From: CAVQFC01 sp036497895
GTDB lineage: Bacteria; Acidobacteriota; Vicinamibacteria; Vicinamibacterales; CAVVIG01
DNA: 33,509 bases
NCBI GenBank assembly: GCA_036497895.1
Contig: DASXIR010000256.1
Location: 1 to 33,509 of the forward strand
Direction: 5' to 3'
In this document: piece by piece, positions 14,135 to 23,340 of the stretch
How the letters are laid out: the number at the start of each line of letters is the position of its first letter
How positions within the stretch are numbered: position 1 is the stretch's first letter
Notes under the pieces: model-generated
The model's input: the letters and a program-made list of their open reading frames with translations, nothing else
What the model was told of the DNA's origin: nothing
Database searches by the model: none
Program-made: the position numbers and the translations under genes

Positions 14135-15202
14135 ATGAAGCAGCGGCGTGGCGTGTTCGCCCTTTTTATCCTCGTGATGTTTGCGTCCTCGATGGCCGTC
14201 TTTGCGCAGAAGGACGACAAGAAGAAGGAGGAGCTCCAAAAGCGGGAGAGCCAGAGCGTCATCAAGATCGTCGACGACATGGCGGCGGGTCAGCCCGCGC
14301 CCAACGATTTCTCGATTACCTGGCTGCGAGACGATGTCCTCAAGGCGCAAGGCAACAAGGAATACGTGCCATTTACCGTGTCGATCGATCCAGGCAAGGC
14401 CACCGGCAATCTGGCGTTCTACTGGCGCGTAGTTTCCAAGAACCCCGCTGCGCCGGCCGCCGAAGCTCCCGCCGCCAAGAAAGACGACAAGAAGGACGAC
14501 AAGAAAGATGCGAAGAAGCCCTCGCCGTACGCCTACGAGGACATCAGCTTCGTGCCGGTGACCGCAGGGCAGAACCCGCTGCGCATCTCGCGCTCGTTCA
14601 CCGTGCCCGGCGGCGCCTACGATGTGTTCGTCGTCGTCAAGGAACCGGCGCCGGAAAAGCCGCAGAAGAATGCGCCGCCGCCGAAGATGTCGGTGCTGAA
14701 GCAGGCGATGACGGTGCCCGATTTCTGGAACGACGAGCTTGCGACCAGCACCGTGATGCTGGCGGCGCGGATCGATCCGCTGCCGGCGCCGCTGACTCCG
14801 CAGCAGCAGGCCGACCGTCCCTACGCGATGGGCATGATGGAGATCGTGCCGGCGTTCGACACCAAGCTCTCGAAGAAGTCTGAGCTGTCGACCTTTATGC
14901 TGATTTACAACCCGAAGAGGGACGCCGCCAACAAGCCTGACATCAAAGTGGAATACAACTTCTACCAGAAGCTCGCGGGCCAGCCGGAGAAGTTCTTCAA
15001 CAAGACCAACCCGCAGAGCCTGAATGCGCAGACGCTGCCGCCGAACTTCGATTTCGCGGCCGGACACCAGCTGCAGAGCGGACAGGCGGTGCCGCTGGCG
15101 TCGTTCCCGGAAGGCGACTACCGGCTCGAAATCAAAGTGACCGACCAGATCGCGAACAAGTCGCTGACACGCGAAGTGAACTTCACGGTCAGCCCGTCGT
15201 AG
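14135..15202 (+). CDS. Exported protein with Lys/Asp-rich linker, function unknown
   Basis: A 355-aa protein with a clear signal peptide (MKQRRGVFALFILVMFASSMAVFA, cleavage likely after residue 24). A charged stretch follows, then two beta-rich regions separated by a KKDDKKDDKKDAKK linker (about 115-128). The C-terminal part (about 320-355), with FPEGDYRLEIKVTDQIANK, resembles the extracellular beta-sandwich repeats common in acidobacterial secreted proteins. No catalytic motif is visible. The ATG at 14135 is chosen because the longer frame begins in the promoter and would bury the signal peptide. It is followed 22 bases later by an outer-membrane barrel gene, so a shared envelope role is likely. 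The family is not recognised with confidence. Confidence 0.78.
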   Translation: MKQRRGVFALFILVMFASSMAVFAQKDDKKKEELQKRESQSVIKIVDDMAAGQPAPNDFSITWLRDDVLKAQGNKEYVPFTVSIDPGKATGNLAFYWRVVSKNPAAPAAEAPAAKKDDKKDDKKDAKKPSPYAYEDISFVPVTAGQNPLRISRSFTVPGGAYDVFVVVKEPAPEKPQKNAPPPKMSVLKQAMTVPDFWNDELATSTVMLAARIDPLPAPLTPQQQADRPYAMGMMEIVPAFDTKLSKKSELSTFMLIYNPKRDAANKPDIKVEYNFYQKLAGQPEKFFNKTNPQSLNAQTLPPNFDFAAGHQLQSGQAVPLASFPEGDYRLEIKVTDQIANKSLTREVNFTVSPS

Positions 15203-15224
15203 GCCCGGTATCAGCGGAGCCAGC

Positions 15225-17156
15225 ATGCGAAGTTCCCCCAGAGTGACGGCGTCGGCGGTCGTCGGCGGTCTGGCGGTGCTCTGTCTGCCGCTGGTCGGGT
15301 TCGCTCAGGGTATTTCGCAGATGCAGCCGGTGGCGCATCTCGCGTCGCTGGCCGCAGGCTCCATCGCCGGCATGGTCCAGGACGAGAAGGGCGTGCCGAT
15401 TCCGGGCGCCATGGTCTCCGCGCTCGGCTCGTCCACCGCGTTTGCCGTCACCGATCGCGGCGGACGGTTCGAGCTGCGGACGCTGTCGCCGGGGCCCTAC
15501 CTGCTGCGCGCACACCTCGCCGGTTTCGTCGCATCACGTGGTCAGGTCGTTGACGTGCATCCGAGCGCCCGCGCGTCATCGTCGATTGCGCTGCGGCATA
15601 CGTCGACGGCGTCCTCTCCGGTGCTCGCGGCAGGCCTGGGCGGATCCGACAGCGTGCCGGTCGTTGATGTTTCGGGCGGCTCCGACGCCGGGTCGGGAGC
15701 CGGTTCGGCGGCCGGCGGCGGAACCGACGGCGACGATCACACCGAGATCGCCTGGCGGCTGCGCCACGCCCGTCGCGCCGTTCTGAAAGACGCCACGGTG
15801 CCCGGCGATGTAGTCGCCGGCGATACGCCAGGGCATTCCAATCCGTTCGACACGCCCACATTCTTCGATCGCGCGTTCGGGCCTTCGGCGCGGGTCGCGT
15901 CAAATTTCTTCTCGGGCACGCCGTTCTCTGGTCAGGTCAACCTGCTGACGACCGGTTCGTTCGACTCGCCGCAGCAGTTGTTCTCGACCGACAATTTCTC
16001 GCGCAGCATCGCCTTCCTCGCGCTCGGCGCACCGATTGGCGATTCGGCCGACTGGACCGCGCGAGCCGCGTTGACGCAGGGTGACTCGCCGTCGTGGATT
16101 GTCGCCGGCGACTACTCGACGCGGGCGCCCGCGAAGCACCGCTACGACATCGGCCTGTCCTACGCCGCGCAGCGCGACGTGGCCAGCACGTTCATGTTTC
16201 GAAACGCGACCGACGGCACGCGCGAGGCCGGCGCGATCTACGGATTCGACACGTATTCGATTTCGCCGGTTGTCACGCTCACTTACGGCGGACGCTACGC
16301 CTATTACAACTATCTCGAGAACGGCAGTCTGATCAGTCCGCGTGTGTCGCTCACGGTGGAACCGGCCGACCACTTCCGCCTCAGCACGATGGTCTCGAGC
16401 CGCGCCGTCGCACCTGGCGCTGAGGAGTTCCAGCCGCGCCTCGAGAGCGGTGTCTGGCTGCCACCCCAGAGGACCTTCTCCTCGCTGGACAACAACCAGC
16501 TCGAAGCGGAGCGCACGAATCACGTCGAGCTGGAGGTCGAGCACGATATCGCCGCCGCCACGGTTTCGCTTCGCGCGTTCCGGCAGCGTGTATCCAATCA
16601 GCTGGTGACGCTCTTCGGCATCGACATGCCGGGCGCGCCGGCCTCGACCGGCCACTATTGCGTGACCAACGGCGGTGATATCGATGCCACGGGCCTGAGC
16701 GCCGGCATCCGCGCGGCTGTCGCCGGACGATTTCACGGGTCGGTCGAGTACACCATGTCGCGCGCGCGAACCAATTCGGTCGATGGCGACGCGTATCTCC
16801 TGTTGCTCGCGCCATCAACCGTGCGCCCGCCGGCCGAACACATTCACGACATCTCGACGTCGCTCGAGGCCGAAGTTCCGGAAACCGCGACCCGTGTGGT
16901 TGTGCTCTACCGTGTCAGTAACGGATTTGCCCGCCCGGCGGCCGACGGTGGCAGCACGGCAATGCTCGACTCCCGCTTCGACATACAGGTTCGTCAGTCG
17001 CTGCCGTTTATGGACTTCAGCAGCGCCCGATGGGAGATGCTCGTTGCCGTCCGCAACTTCTTTCACGAAACGGCGCCTGATCAGTCGATTTATGATGAGC
17101 TCCTTGTGGTCCACCCGCCGACTCGCGTGGTCGGTGGCCTGACGCTCAAGTTCTAA
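15225..17156 (+). CDS. Outer-membrane barrel protein with carboxypeptidase-regulatory domain (TonB-receptor-like)
   Basis: A 643-aa protein. A signal peptide (about 1-27, ending GFAQ) precedes a carboxypeptidase-regulatory-like beta-sandwich (about 46-125: GSIAGMVQDEKGVPIPGAMVSA, then TDRGGRFELRTLSPGPYLLRA). A Gly/Ser/Asp-rich linker leads into a long region with alternating aromatic and polar residues, and the chain ends in LTLKF with a terminal Phe, the usual barrel assembly signal. It resembles the N-terminal extension and barrel of TonB-dependent transporters, but I see no plug domain or TonB box, so active TonB-driven uptake is doubtful. The gene shares a promoter with the preceding exported-protein gene and ends at a terminator. 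Confidence 0.78.
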   Translation: MRSSPRVTASAVVGGLAVLCLPLVGFAQGISQMQPVAHLASLAAGSIAGMVQDEKGVPIPGAMVSALGSSTAFAVTDRGGRFELRTLSPGPYLLRAHLAGFVASRGQVVDVHPSARASSSIALRHTSTASSPVLAAGLGGSDSVPVVDVSGGSDAGSGAGSAAGGGTDGDDHTEIAWRLRHARRAVLKDATVPGDVVAGDTPGHSNPFDTPTFFDRAFGPSARVASNFFSGTPFSGQVNLLTTGSFDSPQQLFSTDNFSRSIAFLALGAPIGDSADWTARAALTQGDSPSWIVAGDYSTRAPAKHRYDIGLSYAAQRDVASTFMFRNATDGTREAGAIYGFDTYSISPVVTLTYGGRYAYYNYLENGSLISPRVSLTVEPADHFRLSTMVSSRAVAPGAEEFQPRLESGVWLPPQRTFSSLDNNQLEAERTNHVELEVEHDIAAATVSLRAFRQRVSNQLVTLFGIDMPGAPASTGHYCVTNGGDIDATGLSAGIRAAVAGRFHGSVEYTMSRARTNSVDGDAYLLLLAPSTVRPPAEHIHDISTSLEAEVPETATRVVVLYRVSNGFARPAADGGSTAMLDSRFDIQVRQSLPFMDFSSARWEMLVAVRNFFHETAPDQSIYDELLVVHPPTRVVGGLTLKF

Positions 17157-17208
17157 AGCCACCGCTCCTTACTCGCCAACGTATCCCACCGATCCGTATT
17201 ATTGAATA

Positions 17209-17242
17209 AGCCCTCCGGTCCGCCGGAGAGGCTCACTTTTTT
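17209..17242 (+). terminator. Rho-independent terminator
   Basis: A stem AGCC-CTCCGG / CCGGAG-AGGCT (one bulge) with a TCCG loop is followed by CAC and six T (17237-17242). It closes the exported-protein pair, 50 bases after the barrel gene stop. Confidence 0.8.
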
Positions 17243-17243
17243 C

Positions 17244-17273
17244 TTGAAGCACGCGTGCACGAATACCTTATTT
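17244..17273 (+). promoter_or_regulatory. Possible promoter for the sensor kinase
   Basis: TTGAAG (17244-17249), an 18-base spacer and TTATTT (17268-17273) form a moderate promoter directly after the terminator, placing the transcript start near 17280. Confidence 0.4.
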
Positions 17274-17288
17274 TTCAGTAAGTTAGAC

Positions 17289-20270
17289 ATGGGACTGGAG
17301 CGCTCTCGAGGTATGCGCTTGCAACCTCGAGCAGCGCGAGTGTCGATGCATTCTGATTCAGCCATTGAGGCCGAAGCGCCTGAGTCCAGGTGGTTCGTGT
17401 GGGGGCGATCCGCCTTCGCCGTAGCCGTTGCGGCTGTACTGATCGCCCTTGGCGTCGCAAACGTGGCGACCTATTCGCGCTGGCACGAGTACGAAGACGG
17501 CGTCCAGTGGGGTGCACGCGCGGAAGGCGTGACGGCGATCGAGGTGCCTGACGGATCGGCCGGTTCAATCGCAGGCATCAAGGTCGGCGATCTACTGCTC
17601 GCAGTCAATGGCTCGCCGATCCAGACACCCGCCGACGTCGTCGAACATCAGCACCGCAGCCACCAGGGTACGAAGCTCGATTACGCGCTGGTGCGCTTCG
17701 GCACCAGCCAGGCGCTCCAGCTTTCGCTCACGCCCGCGCCGCGCGGCAGCTCGATCTATTACGTGCTGGCCGCCGTCGGGCTGTTCACCCTGCTCGTCGG
17801 CGCGTTTGTGCGCGTCCGGCGGCCGCGCGATCAGGCGACGCTGCACTTTTTCTGGCTCTGCGTCGCGTTTTTCGGCGTGTTTTCGTTCTCATTCAGCGGA
17901 CAGTTCGATCGCCTCGACTGGATTTTCTACTGGGGTGACGCCGTCGCATTCGCGCTGCTGCCGCCGCTGCTGCTGCACTTCACGATGGTGTTTCCGGAGC
18001 GCGCGCCCGACCAACGCCGATCCCCGAGCTACGACCGAATCGAATCCATCTTCGTTCCGCTGATGTACCTGCCGGCGCTGGTGCTCGGCGCTTCACGGGT
18101 CATCGCCATCGTCCGCGGCTCGGACGGCAGCCTGTCAGGTCCGCTGTTCTCGCGAATCCTCGATCTGCTCGATCGCGCCGAGCCGGCCTACCTGTTCGTG
18201 TGCGCTGTGGCAGCGCTGGCGGTGCTCGCGCGCGCGTTTCGCGACATCACTTCCGTCACCGCCCGGCGTCAGCTCCGCTGGATTGCCGGCGGCACTGCGC
18301 TGGGCGTCGGTCCGTTTGCGTTCGGGTACGGTCTGCCGTGGGCGCTCGGCATGAACCCGCCGATGGCGCTGCAGCTGACCGCGATCCCGCTCGGCCTCGT
18401 CCCGTTGACGTTCGCCGCGGCGATTGTGCGCTACCGCCTGCGCGACGTCGAGGTGATCATCAAGCGCGGCCTGGCCTACACCGCGTTCCTAGCGGCGAGC
18501 GCGGCGCTCTATGTCGCGCTGCTCAAACTGACCGGGTTCGTGTTCGCCAACGACGCCGACGGGCACAACTGGGTGATTGCGGCACTGGGGACGCTGGTCA
18601 TCGTGCTGCTCGCCCGACCGGTCAAGGATTCCGTGCAGAACGCGCTCGATCGCCTGTTCTATCGCGATCGCTACGATTATCGCCGCGCGCTGGTCGCCTT
18701 CGCCCGCGACCTGAACAGCGACCTCGACGTCGTCCGTCTCAGTCAGCGGCTGGTGGCGCGCATTGTCGAGACGCTGGTGGTGGACCGCATGGCGCTGATG
18801 CTGTCGGACGAACGGTCCGGCGACTTCACGTCGATCGGCGACTACGGCTTCGCGCAGCGCGTGCCGAGGCTGCCGCGCGGATCATCGATGATGACCCGCC
18901 TCGACGGCGGGCATACGGTCGCGCTCGACGACCCGCTCGCCGGCGCGCGCTTTCTGGCCGAGGAAGTGGAATTCTGGCGCGACGGCGGAATCTATTACTT
19001 CGTGCCCTGCATCTTCGAAGGACACACCATCGCGGTGCTTGCGCTCGGCCGCAAAGACACCGACGAGCCGTTCAACAGCGAGGACCTGGGCCTGCTGACC
19101 GCTGTCGCCGGCCAGGTGGCCACCGCCATCGAGAACGGACGGCTGTATCGGCAGCTCCATCTCAAGGCCGAGGAGCTCGGGCGGATGCGCGAGTTCAACG
19201 AGAACATCCTCGAGTCGCTCGACGATGGGCTGGTGGTGTTCGACGTGGACGAGCGGATCGTCCGCTGGAACCGCGCACTGGAAAGCTTTTACGGCGTCAC
19301 CCGCCAGGCCGCGGTCGGCCGTCTGCTCGGTGACATCTTCGACGCGCCGTTCGTTGCGGCGCTCCGGGCGGCGCGCCAGGATCACCCGTATGGCGCAACG
19401 CTCTACCGCGCCCCGATGTCGTCGCGCGGCGCCGACAACACGCGGCTTCTCGTCAACGCCACCGAAGTACCGCTGCAGAACGCGTCAGGTGACGACGCGG
19501 TGGTCGGCACGCTGTTGCTGATCGAGGACATCACCGATCAGGTCCAGCTCGAAGAGCAGCTGCAAATTTCGGAGAAGATGGCGTCGATCGGCCTGCTCGC
19601 GGCCGGCGTGGCACACGAAGTGAACACGCCGCTGACCGGGATTTCGAGCTTCACCCAGATGCTGCTCGAAGGCGCCGACCCCACCGATCCGAAAACGGTA
19701 TTGCTCGAGAAGATCGAGCGGCAGACCTTCCGCGCCGCCAAGATCGTCAACGGCCTGCTCAACCTGTCGCGTCCGGGATCGGCCAGCAACGAACGGATCG
19801 AAGTCGATCTCAACGCAGTCATCACCGACGTCTTTTCGCTGCTCGAGCACCAGTTCACGGTCGGGAGCATCAAGGCGCGGCGCGATCTCGCGACCGCGGC
19901 GATGCCGGTAATGGGCATCGAGCATCAGCTCCAGCAGGTGTTCCTGAACCTGTTTCTCAACGCCCGCGATGCGATGCCGAGCGGCGGCTGGCTGTCGGTG
20001 ACGACCCGAATCGAGGGAGAGTCGGTGATCGCCGAAATTGCCGACACCGGCCTGGGCATCCCGTCCGAACAGCTCGCCCGCATCTACGATCCGTTCTTCA
20101 CGACCAAGGCAATCGGCCGCGGCACCGGCCTCGGCCTGTCGATCACCTACGGCATCGTGCGCGAGCACGCCGGAACCATTAACTGCGACAGCGCCGTCGG
20201 TCAGGGCACGCGCTTCACGCTGGCGCTGCCGATGGCCGCCGCAGCCCAGCGCAACGCCAGGGCGAACTGA
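17289..20270 (+). CDS. Membrane PDZ-GAF-PAS sensor histidine kinase
   Basis: A kinase of about 993 aa. One membrane helix (about 38-62) is followed by a PDZ-like domain (about 78-144: VPDGSAGSIAGIKVGDLLLAVNG), a multi-helix membrane region (about 154-430), a GAF domain (about 457-620), a PAS domain (about 634-757), HisKA with His776 in GVAHEVNTPLTG, and HATPase_c with NLFLNARDAM, DTGLGIP, FFTTK and GTGLGLS boxes. It should autophosphorylate at His776 and pass phosphate to the NtrC-type regulator whose ATG lies one base after its stop. A PDZ domain suggests sensing of peptides or misfolded envelope proteins, an inference. The start is uncertain: ATGs at 17289, 17313 and 17346 all lie after the predicted promoter and none has a strong Shine-Dalgarno sequence. 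The frame is open to 17202, but that start falls inside the terminator. Confidence 0.92.
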   Translation: MGLERSRGMRLQPRAARVSMHSDSAIEAEAPESRWFVWGRSAFAVAVAAVLIALGVANVATYSRWHEYEDGVQWGARAEGVTAIEVPDGSAGSIAGIKVGDLLLAVNGSPIQTPADVVEHQHRSHQGTKLDYALVRFGTSQALQLSLTPAPRGSSIYYVLAAVGLFTLLVGAFVRVRRPRDQATLHFFWLCVAFFGVFSFSFSGQFDRLDWIFYWGDAVAFALLPPLLLHFTMVFPERAPDQRRSPSYDRIESIFVPLMYLPALVLGASRVIAIVRGSDGSLSGPLFSRILDLLDRAEPAYLFVCAVAALAVLARAFRDITSVTARRQLRWIAGGTALGVGPFAFGYGLPWALGMNPPMALQLTAIPLGLVPLTFAAAIVRYRLRDVEVIIKRGLAYTAFLAASAALYVALLKLTGFVFANDADGHNWVIAALGTLVIVLLARPVKDSVQNALDRLFYRDRYDYRRALVAFARDLNSDLDVVRLSQRLVARIVETLVVDRMALMLSDERSGDFTSIGDYGFAQRVPRLPRGSSMMTRLDGGHTVALDDPLAGARFLAEEVEFWRDGGIYYFVPCIFEGHTIAVLALGRKDTDEPFNSEDLGLLTAVAGQVATAIENGRLYRQLHLKAEELGRMREFNENILESLDDGLVVFDVDERIVRWNRALESFYGVTRQAAVGRLLGDIFDAPFVAALRAARQDHPYGATLYRAPMSSRGADNTRLLVNATEVPLQNASGDDAVVGTLLLIEDITDQVQLEEQLQISEKMASIGLLAAGVAHEVNTPLTGISSFTQMLLEGADPTDPKTVLLEKIERQTFRAAKIVNGLLNLSRPGSASNERIEVDLNAVITDVFSLLEHQFTVGSIKARRDLATAAMPVMGIEHQLQQVFLNLFLNARDAMPSGGWLSVTTRIEGESVIAEIADTGLGIPSEQLARIYDPFFTTKAIGRGTGLGLSITYGIVREHAGTINCDSAVGQGTRFTLALPMAAAAQRNARAN

Positions 20271-20271
20271 T

Positions 20272-21777
20272 ATGGCCACTTCACGCCGCGGCACGATCCT
20301 CGTCGTCGACGACGAAGAGATCATGCGGGAGATTCTCGAGACGCTGCTGACCCGTGAGGGCTACGACGTCCGGGTTGCTTCGTCAGGCGCCGAAGGCCTG
20401 GAGATGGCTCGAGCGCTGCCGTTCGACGCCGCAATCGTGGACATCATGATGCCCGGTCTGAACGGCATCGCAACGCTCGACGAGCTCAAGCGCATCGACG
20501 AGGACCTCAACGTCATCATCATCACCGCGTATGCGTCGGTGGAAAGCGCGATCTCGGCGATGAAGGCTGGCGCGTTCGACTACGTCACCAAGCCGTTCAA
20601 GAACGACGAAGTGATCGTGGTGGTGCGAAACGCGATGGAGCGGCGGCGGCTGGTCAGCGAGAACCGCAACCTGCGCCAGAACATTCAGGAGCGCTACCAC
20701 AAGTTCGCGAACATCATCGGCCGCAGCGCGCGGATGCGTCAGGTGTTCGACCTCATCATCCAGGCGGCGCCGAGCCGGTCCACGATTCTCATCCAGGGTG
20801 AGAGCGGCACCGGCAAGGAACTGGTGGCGCGGGCGATTCACAGCAATTCGTCGCGGTCCGAGCGGTCGTTCGTCACCGTCAATTCCGGTAACCTGCCGCC
20901 CGATCTGCTCGAGTCGACGTTGTTCGGACACGTCAAGGGCGCTTTCACCGGCGCGGTCTACCCGAAGAAGGGCATGTTCGATCTCGCCGACAAGGGCAGC
21001 ATCTTCTTCGACGAAATCGGCAACGTCCCGCTCGAGACTCAAGCCAAGCTGCTGCGCGTCATCCAGGAGCGCGACTTCATGCGGCTCGGCGGCATGGAGA
21101 CGCTCAAGGTCGACGTCCGCATTATCGCCGCGACCAACGTCGACCTGCGTCAGATGATGGAAGAGGGCAAGTTCCGCGAGGACCTGTTCTACCGCCTCCA
21201 CGTCATCTCGATTCAACTGCCGCCGCTGCGCGACCGCAAGGACGACGTCCCGCTGCTGGTTCACCATTTCCTCGAGAAGTACGGCCAGGAGAATGACAAG
21301 ACCAGCCTCGAACTGTCGCCGGAGGCGCTCGATCTGCTGACCGAGTACGACTGGCCGGGCAACGTCCGCGAGCTCGAGAACGTGATCGAGCGCGCGGTGG
21401 TGCTCACGCCGGACTCGCACATCGGCGTGGAGTTGATTCCGGACCACGTCCGCAAGACGCCGAACTTCCAGATGCCGCAGTTCGTGGTGCCGCCGGAAGG
21501 GATTTCGTTCAAGGACGTCATCACCGACTTCGAGAAGCGGCTGATCGAGTCGACGCTCGAAGCCGCGGGCGGGGTGCAGAAGCGCGCGGCCGAGCTCCTG
21601 CACATCAAGCCGACCACGCTGAACGAGATGATCAAGCGCTACGAGATCCGTCCGCGCCGCAAGCGCACCGCCAGCGGCAACGGATCCGAGCCCGCGACGC
21701 CTGGCGGCAGCGAACCTGAACCGCCAGCGACCGACCCTGGTCCCCTGACACCGGTCGGCGTCACCGACGAGAAGTAG
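20272..21777 (+). CDS. NtrC-family sigma-54-dependent response regulator
   Basis: A 501-aa three-domain regulator. The receiver (1-120) has Asp13/Asp14, phospho-acceptor Asp57 (IVDIMMPG) and Lys107. The AAA+ domain (about 145-385) has Walker A GESGTGKE (176-183), the GAFTGA loop (223-228) that contacts sigma-54, Walker B GSIFFDEIG (242-250) and arginine fingers near FREDLFYRL. A Fis-type helix-turn-helix (about 420-460, AAGGVQKRAAELLHIKPTTLNEMIKRYEI) and a Pro/Gly-rich disordered tail follow. When phosphorylated by the upstream kinase it should activate sigma-54 promoters; no convincing -24/-12 site is seen in the window. The ATG follows the kinase TGA after one base. Confidence 0.96.
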   Translation: MATSRRGTILVVDDEEIMREILETLLTREGYDVRVASSGAEGLEMARALPFDAAIVDIMMPGLNGIATLDELKRIDEDLNVIIITAYASVESAISAMKAGAFDYVTKPFKNDEVIVVVRNAMERRRLVSENRNLRQNIQERYHKFANIIGRSARMRQVFDLIIQAAPSRSTILIQGESGTGKELVARAIHSNSSRSERSFVTVNSGNLPPDLLESTLFGHVKGAFTGAVYPKKGMFDLADKGSIFFDEIGNVPLETQAKLLRVIQERDFMRLGGMETLKVDVRIIAATNVDLRQMMEEGKFREDLFYRLHVISIQLPPLRDRKDDVPLLVHHFLEKYGQENDKTSLELSPEALDLLTEYDWPGNVRELENVIERAVVLTPDSHIGVELIPDHVRKTPNFQMPQFVVPPEGISFKDVITDFEKRLIESTLEAAGGVQKRAAELLHIKPTTLNEMIKRYEIRPRRKRTASGNGSEPATPGGSEPEPPATDPGPLTPVGVTDEK

Positions 21778-21785
21778 GTCATGCG

Positions 21786-22046
21786 ATGAGCGCGTCGGCG
21801 TTGCTGGCGATCGCGGGCGCCGGCGCCATTCTCCTCGCTCTCCATCGGCTGGCGTTGCGGATGGAAGATCGCGGCTGGGTCTACTACCGACGACAACATG
21901 GCAGCAGCGGTTCGCTCGGTTCAGCGTGCCTCGAAGTGCAGGCGACGCTCGAGCCTTCGAAGAGGCATGTGATCGAAATCGTTCGCAGGGACGACTTCGA
22001 AGACGACGACTCCGGCGCCCCGCCGAAGCCTAGCGTGCGTTCCTGA
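21786..22046 (+). CDS. Small membrane protein, unknown
   Basis: An 86-aa protein with one N-terminal hydrophobic helix (about 4-24, ALLAIAGAGAILLALHRLAL) followed by a soluble, charged tail (EDRGWVYYRRQHG..., ending DDFEDDDSGAPPKP). No family is recognised. It starts 8 bases after the regulator stop, with AGTAGG upstream, and probably belongs to the two-component operon. Its last 17 bases overlap the end of the convergent glycosyltransferase gene, so the two 3' ends are shared. Confidence 0.65.
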   Translation: MSASALLAIAGAGAILLALHRLALRMEDRGWVYYRRQHGSSGSLGSACLEVQATLEPSKRHVIEIVRRDDFEDDDSGAPPKPSVRS

Positions 22047-23340
22047 TCTTCGCGAACAGTCGCTCGAATTTAGCGAGCACGACTTCCCAGCGGTAATTCT
22101 TGCGGATGTACTCACGGCCGTTCCGGCCCATCGACGCTCGGAGCTGGTCGTCACGGATCAGCAGCTTGAGGCATTCCACGAACTCGTCGCGGTCGGCGTA
22201 GAACAATCCGGCGTTGCTGCGGACGCAGTGCTCGACCAGCACCTCGCTGCGGGCGTTTGCGAGCACCGGCGTGCCGACTGACATCGCCTCGAGCGCGAGT
22301 AACGACAGGCTCTCGTAAGGCGACGGGCAGACCACCACCGTGGCCGCTTCGAGCGCCTGAAGCCTTTCGCGTTCCGACAGTCTGCCGGCAAAGCGGATCG
22401 CCGGATCTTCCGGGAGCGGCATCAGCTTCGCGCCCATCAAGGCGAGCGTGGCGTCGCCGCCCTCTTTGAGGTACTCGCTGAAATACTGAATCAGTTCCTC
22501 GCAACCCTTGCCGGGATCGATGCGGCCACCATAGAGCGCGATCGGTCCGTAGAGACGATGACGCCGGCGAAAGACCGCGCCGCGGGCGAGCAGGTGCGCC
22601 GGAAACTCACGCGCGGGGCCGTCGTCTTCAGGGCCGCCGACGGGAGCGTCCGCGTCCGGCGCGTCAAGCTCGGACGTCGGCGGCTGATCCTCGTCGGGCT
22701 GCGACGGCATGCGCGGGTACGGTTGCTGCTGCGCCAGATCGATGCCGACGCCAACCACGTCCTCGAGCAAAGGACGCTCGGGAAACTGGTGCTGGACGAA
22801 TCGCCGTTCGCTGTCGGTCAGGTAGCAGAGCGCCGCCGGCTTCTTGAAGACGTCTTTGAAAATCCCCAACCGGATCGCCGGCTCGTCGTGAGCGGTGGAA
22901 ACCAGGATGCTGCGCGACGGCACGACCTCGAGTCCAACCACCGTGGTGGCGTACAGATAGGTGAAGAAGATCACCACGTCGTACTGGCCCTGCTGACGCT
23001 TCAGGTGATCGATCAGGCCCGGGCACCACGGTCCCTGCTGCTTGAGCCACTCCATCTCGTCCTGGTGGCTGTGCGCGTTGTTGTAAATCCACTCCGAGTA
23101 GGTGTTGAAGGTGTCGATGTCGCGGGTGCGCGCGGTCGCAAAACGCCGTACCGTGACGCCGCGGACACGATCGGCGCCTTCCGGATAAGCGTTCTGCCAG
23201 GTGACGTAGTCCTGGGCGCAGCTGGTCAGCACCTCGACCTCGTGGGTGACCGCGAGGCGTTCGGCGACCAGCCGGCACAGTTGCTCGGAGCCGCCGAGCA
23301 CTTCGGCGCCATAGCGTTGGATGACGAAGGCGATTTTCAC
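22030..23340 (-). CDS. GT4-type glycosyltransferase (A', with acidic insert)
   Basis: A 436-aa GT-B fold enzyme, expected to move a sugar from a nucleotide donor onto a lipid-linked or surface glycan at the cytoplasmic side of the membrane. It opens with KIAFVIQRYG...GGSEQLCRLVAERLA, has YGGRIDPGKGCEELI, and carries the EX7E motif in YESLSLLALEAM. It is a paralog of the enzyme at 25662-27017 (shared QRYG start, VEVLT.CA.DYVTW, VRSNAGL.Y). Between about residues 205 and 255 it has a Pro/Asp/Glu-rich insert absent from that paralog. The GTG start shares GTGA with the stop of the preceding gene. It is the last gene of the glycan operon. Confidence 0.92.
   Translation of the reverse strand: MKIAFVIQRYGAEVLGGSEQLCRLVAERLAVTHEVEVLTSCAQDYVTWQNAYPEGADRVRGVTVRRFATARTRDIDTFNTYSEWIYNNAHSHQDEMEWLKQQGPWCPGLIDHLKRQQGQYDVVIFFTYLYATTVVGLEVVPSRSILVSTAHDEPAIRLGIFKDVFKKPAALCYLTDSERRFVQHQFPERPLLEDVVGVGIDLAQQQPYPRMPSQPDEDQPPTSELDAPDADAPVGGPEDDGPAREFPAHLLARGAVFRRRHRLYGPIALYGGRIDPGKGCEELIQYFSEYLKEGGDATLALMGAKLMPLPEDPAIRFAGRLSERERLQALEAATVVVCPSPYESLSLLALEAMSVGTPVLANARSEVLVEHCVRSNAGLFYADRDEFVECLKLLIRDDQLRASMGRNGREYIRKNYRWEVVLAKFERLFAKIRNAR

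Noticed and set aside
17202..17288. TTG at 17202 as the start of the histidine kinase
   Set aside because: It falls inside the rho-independent terminator and upstream of the likely promoter.
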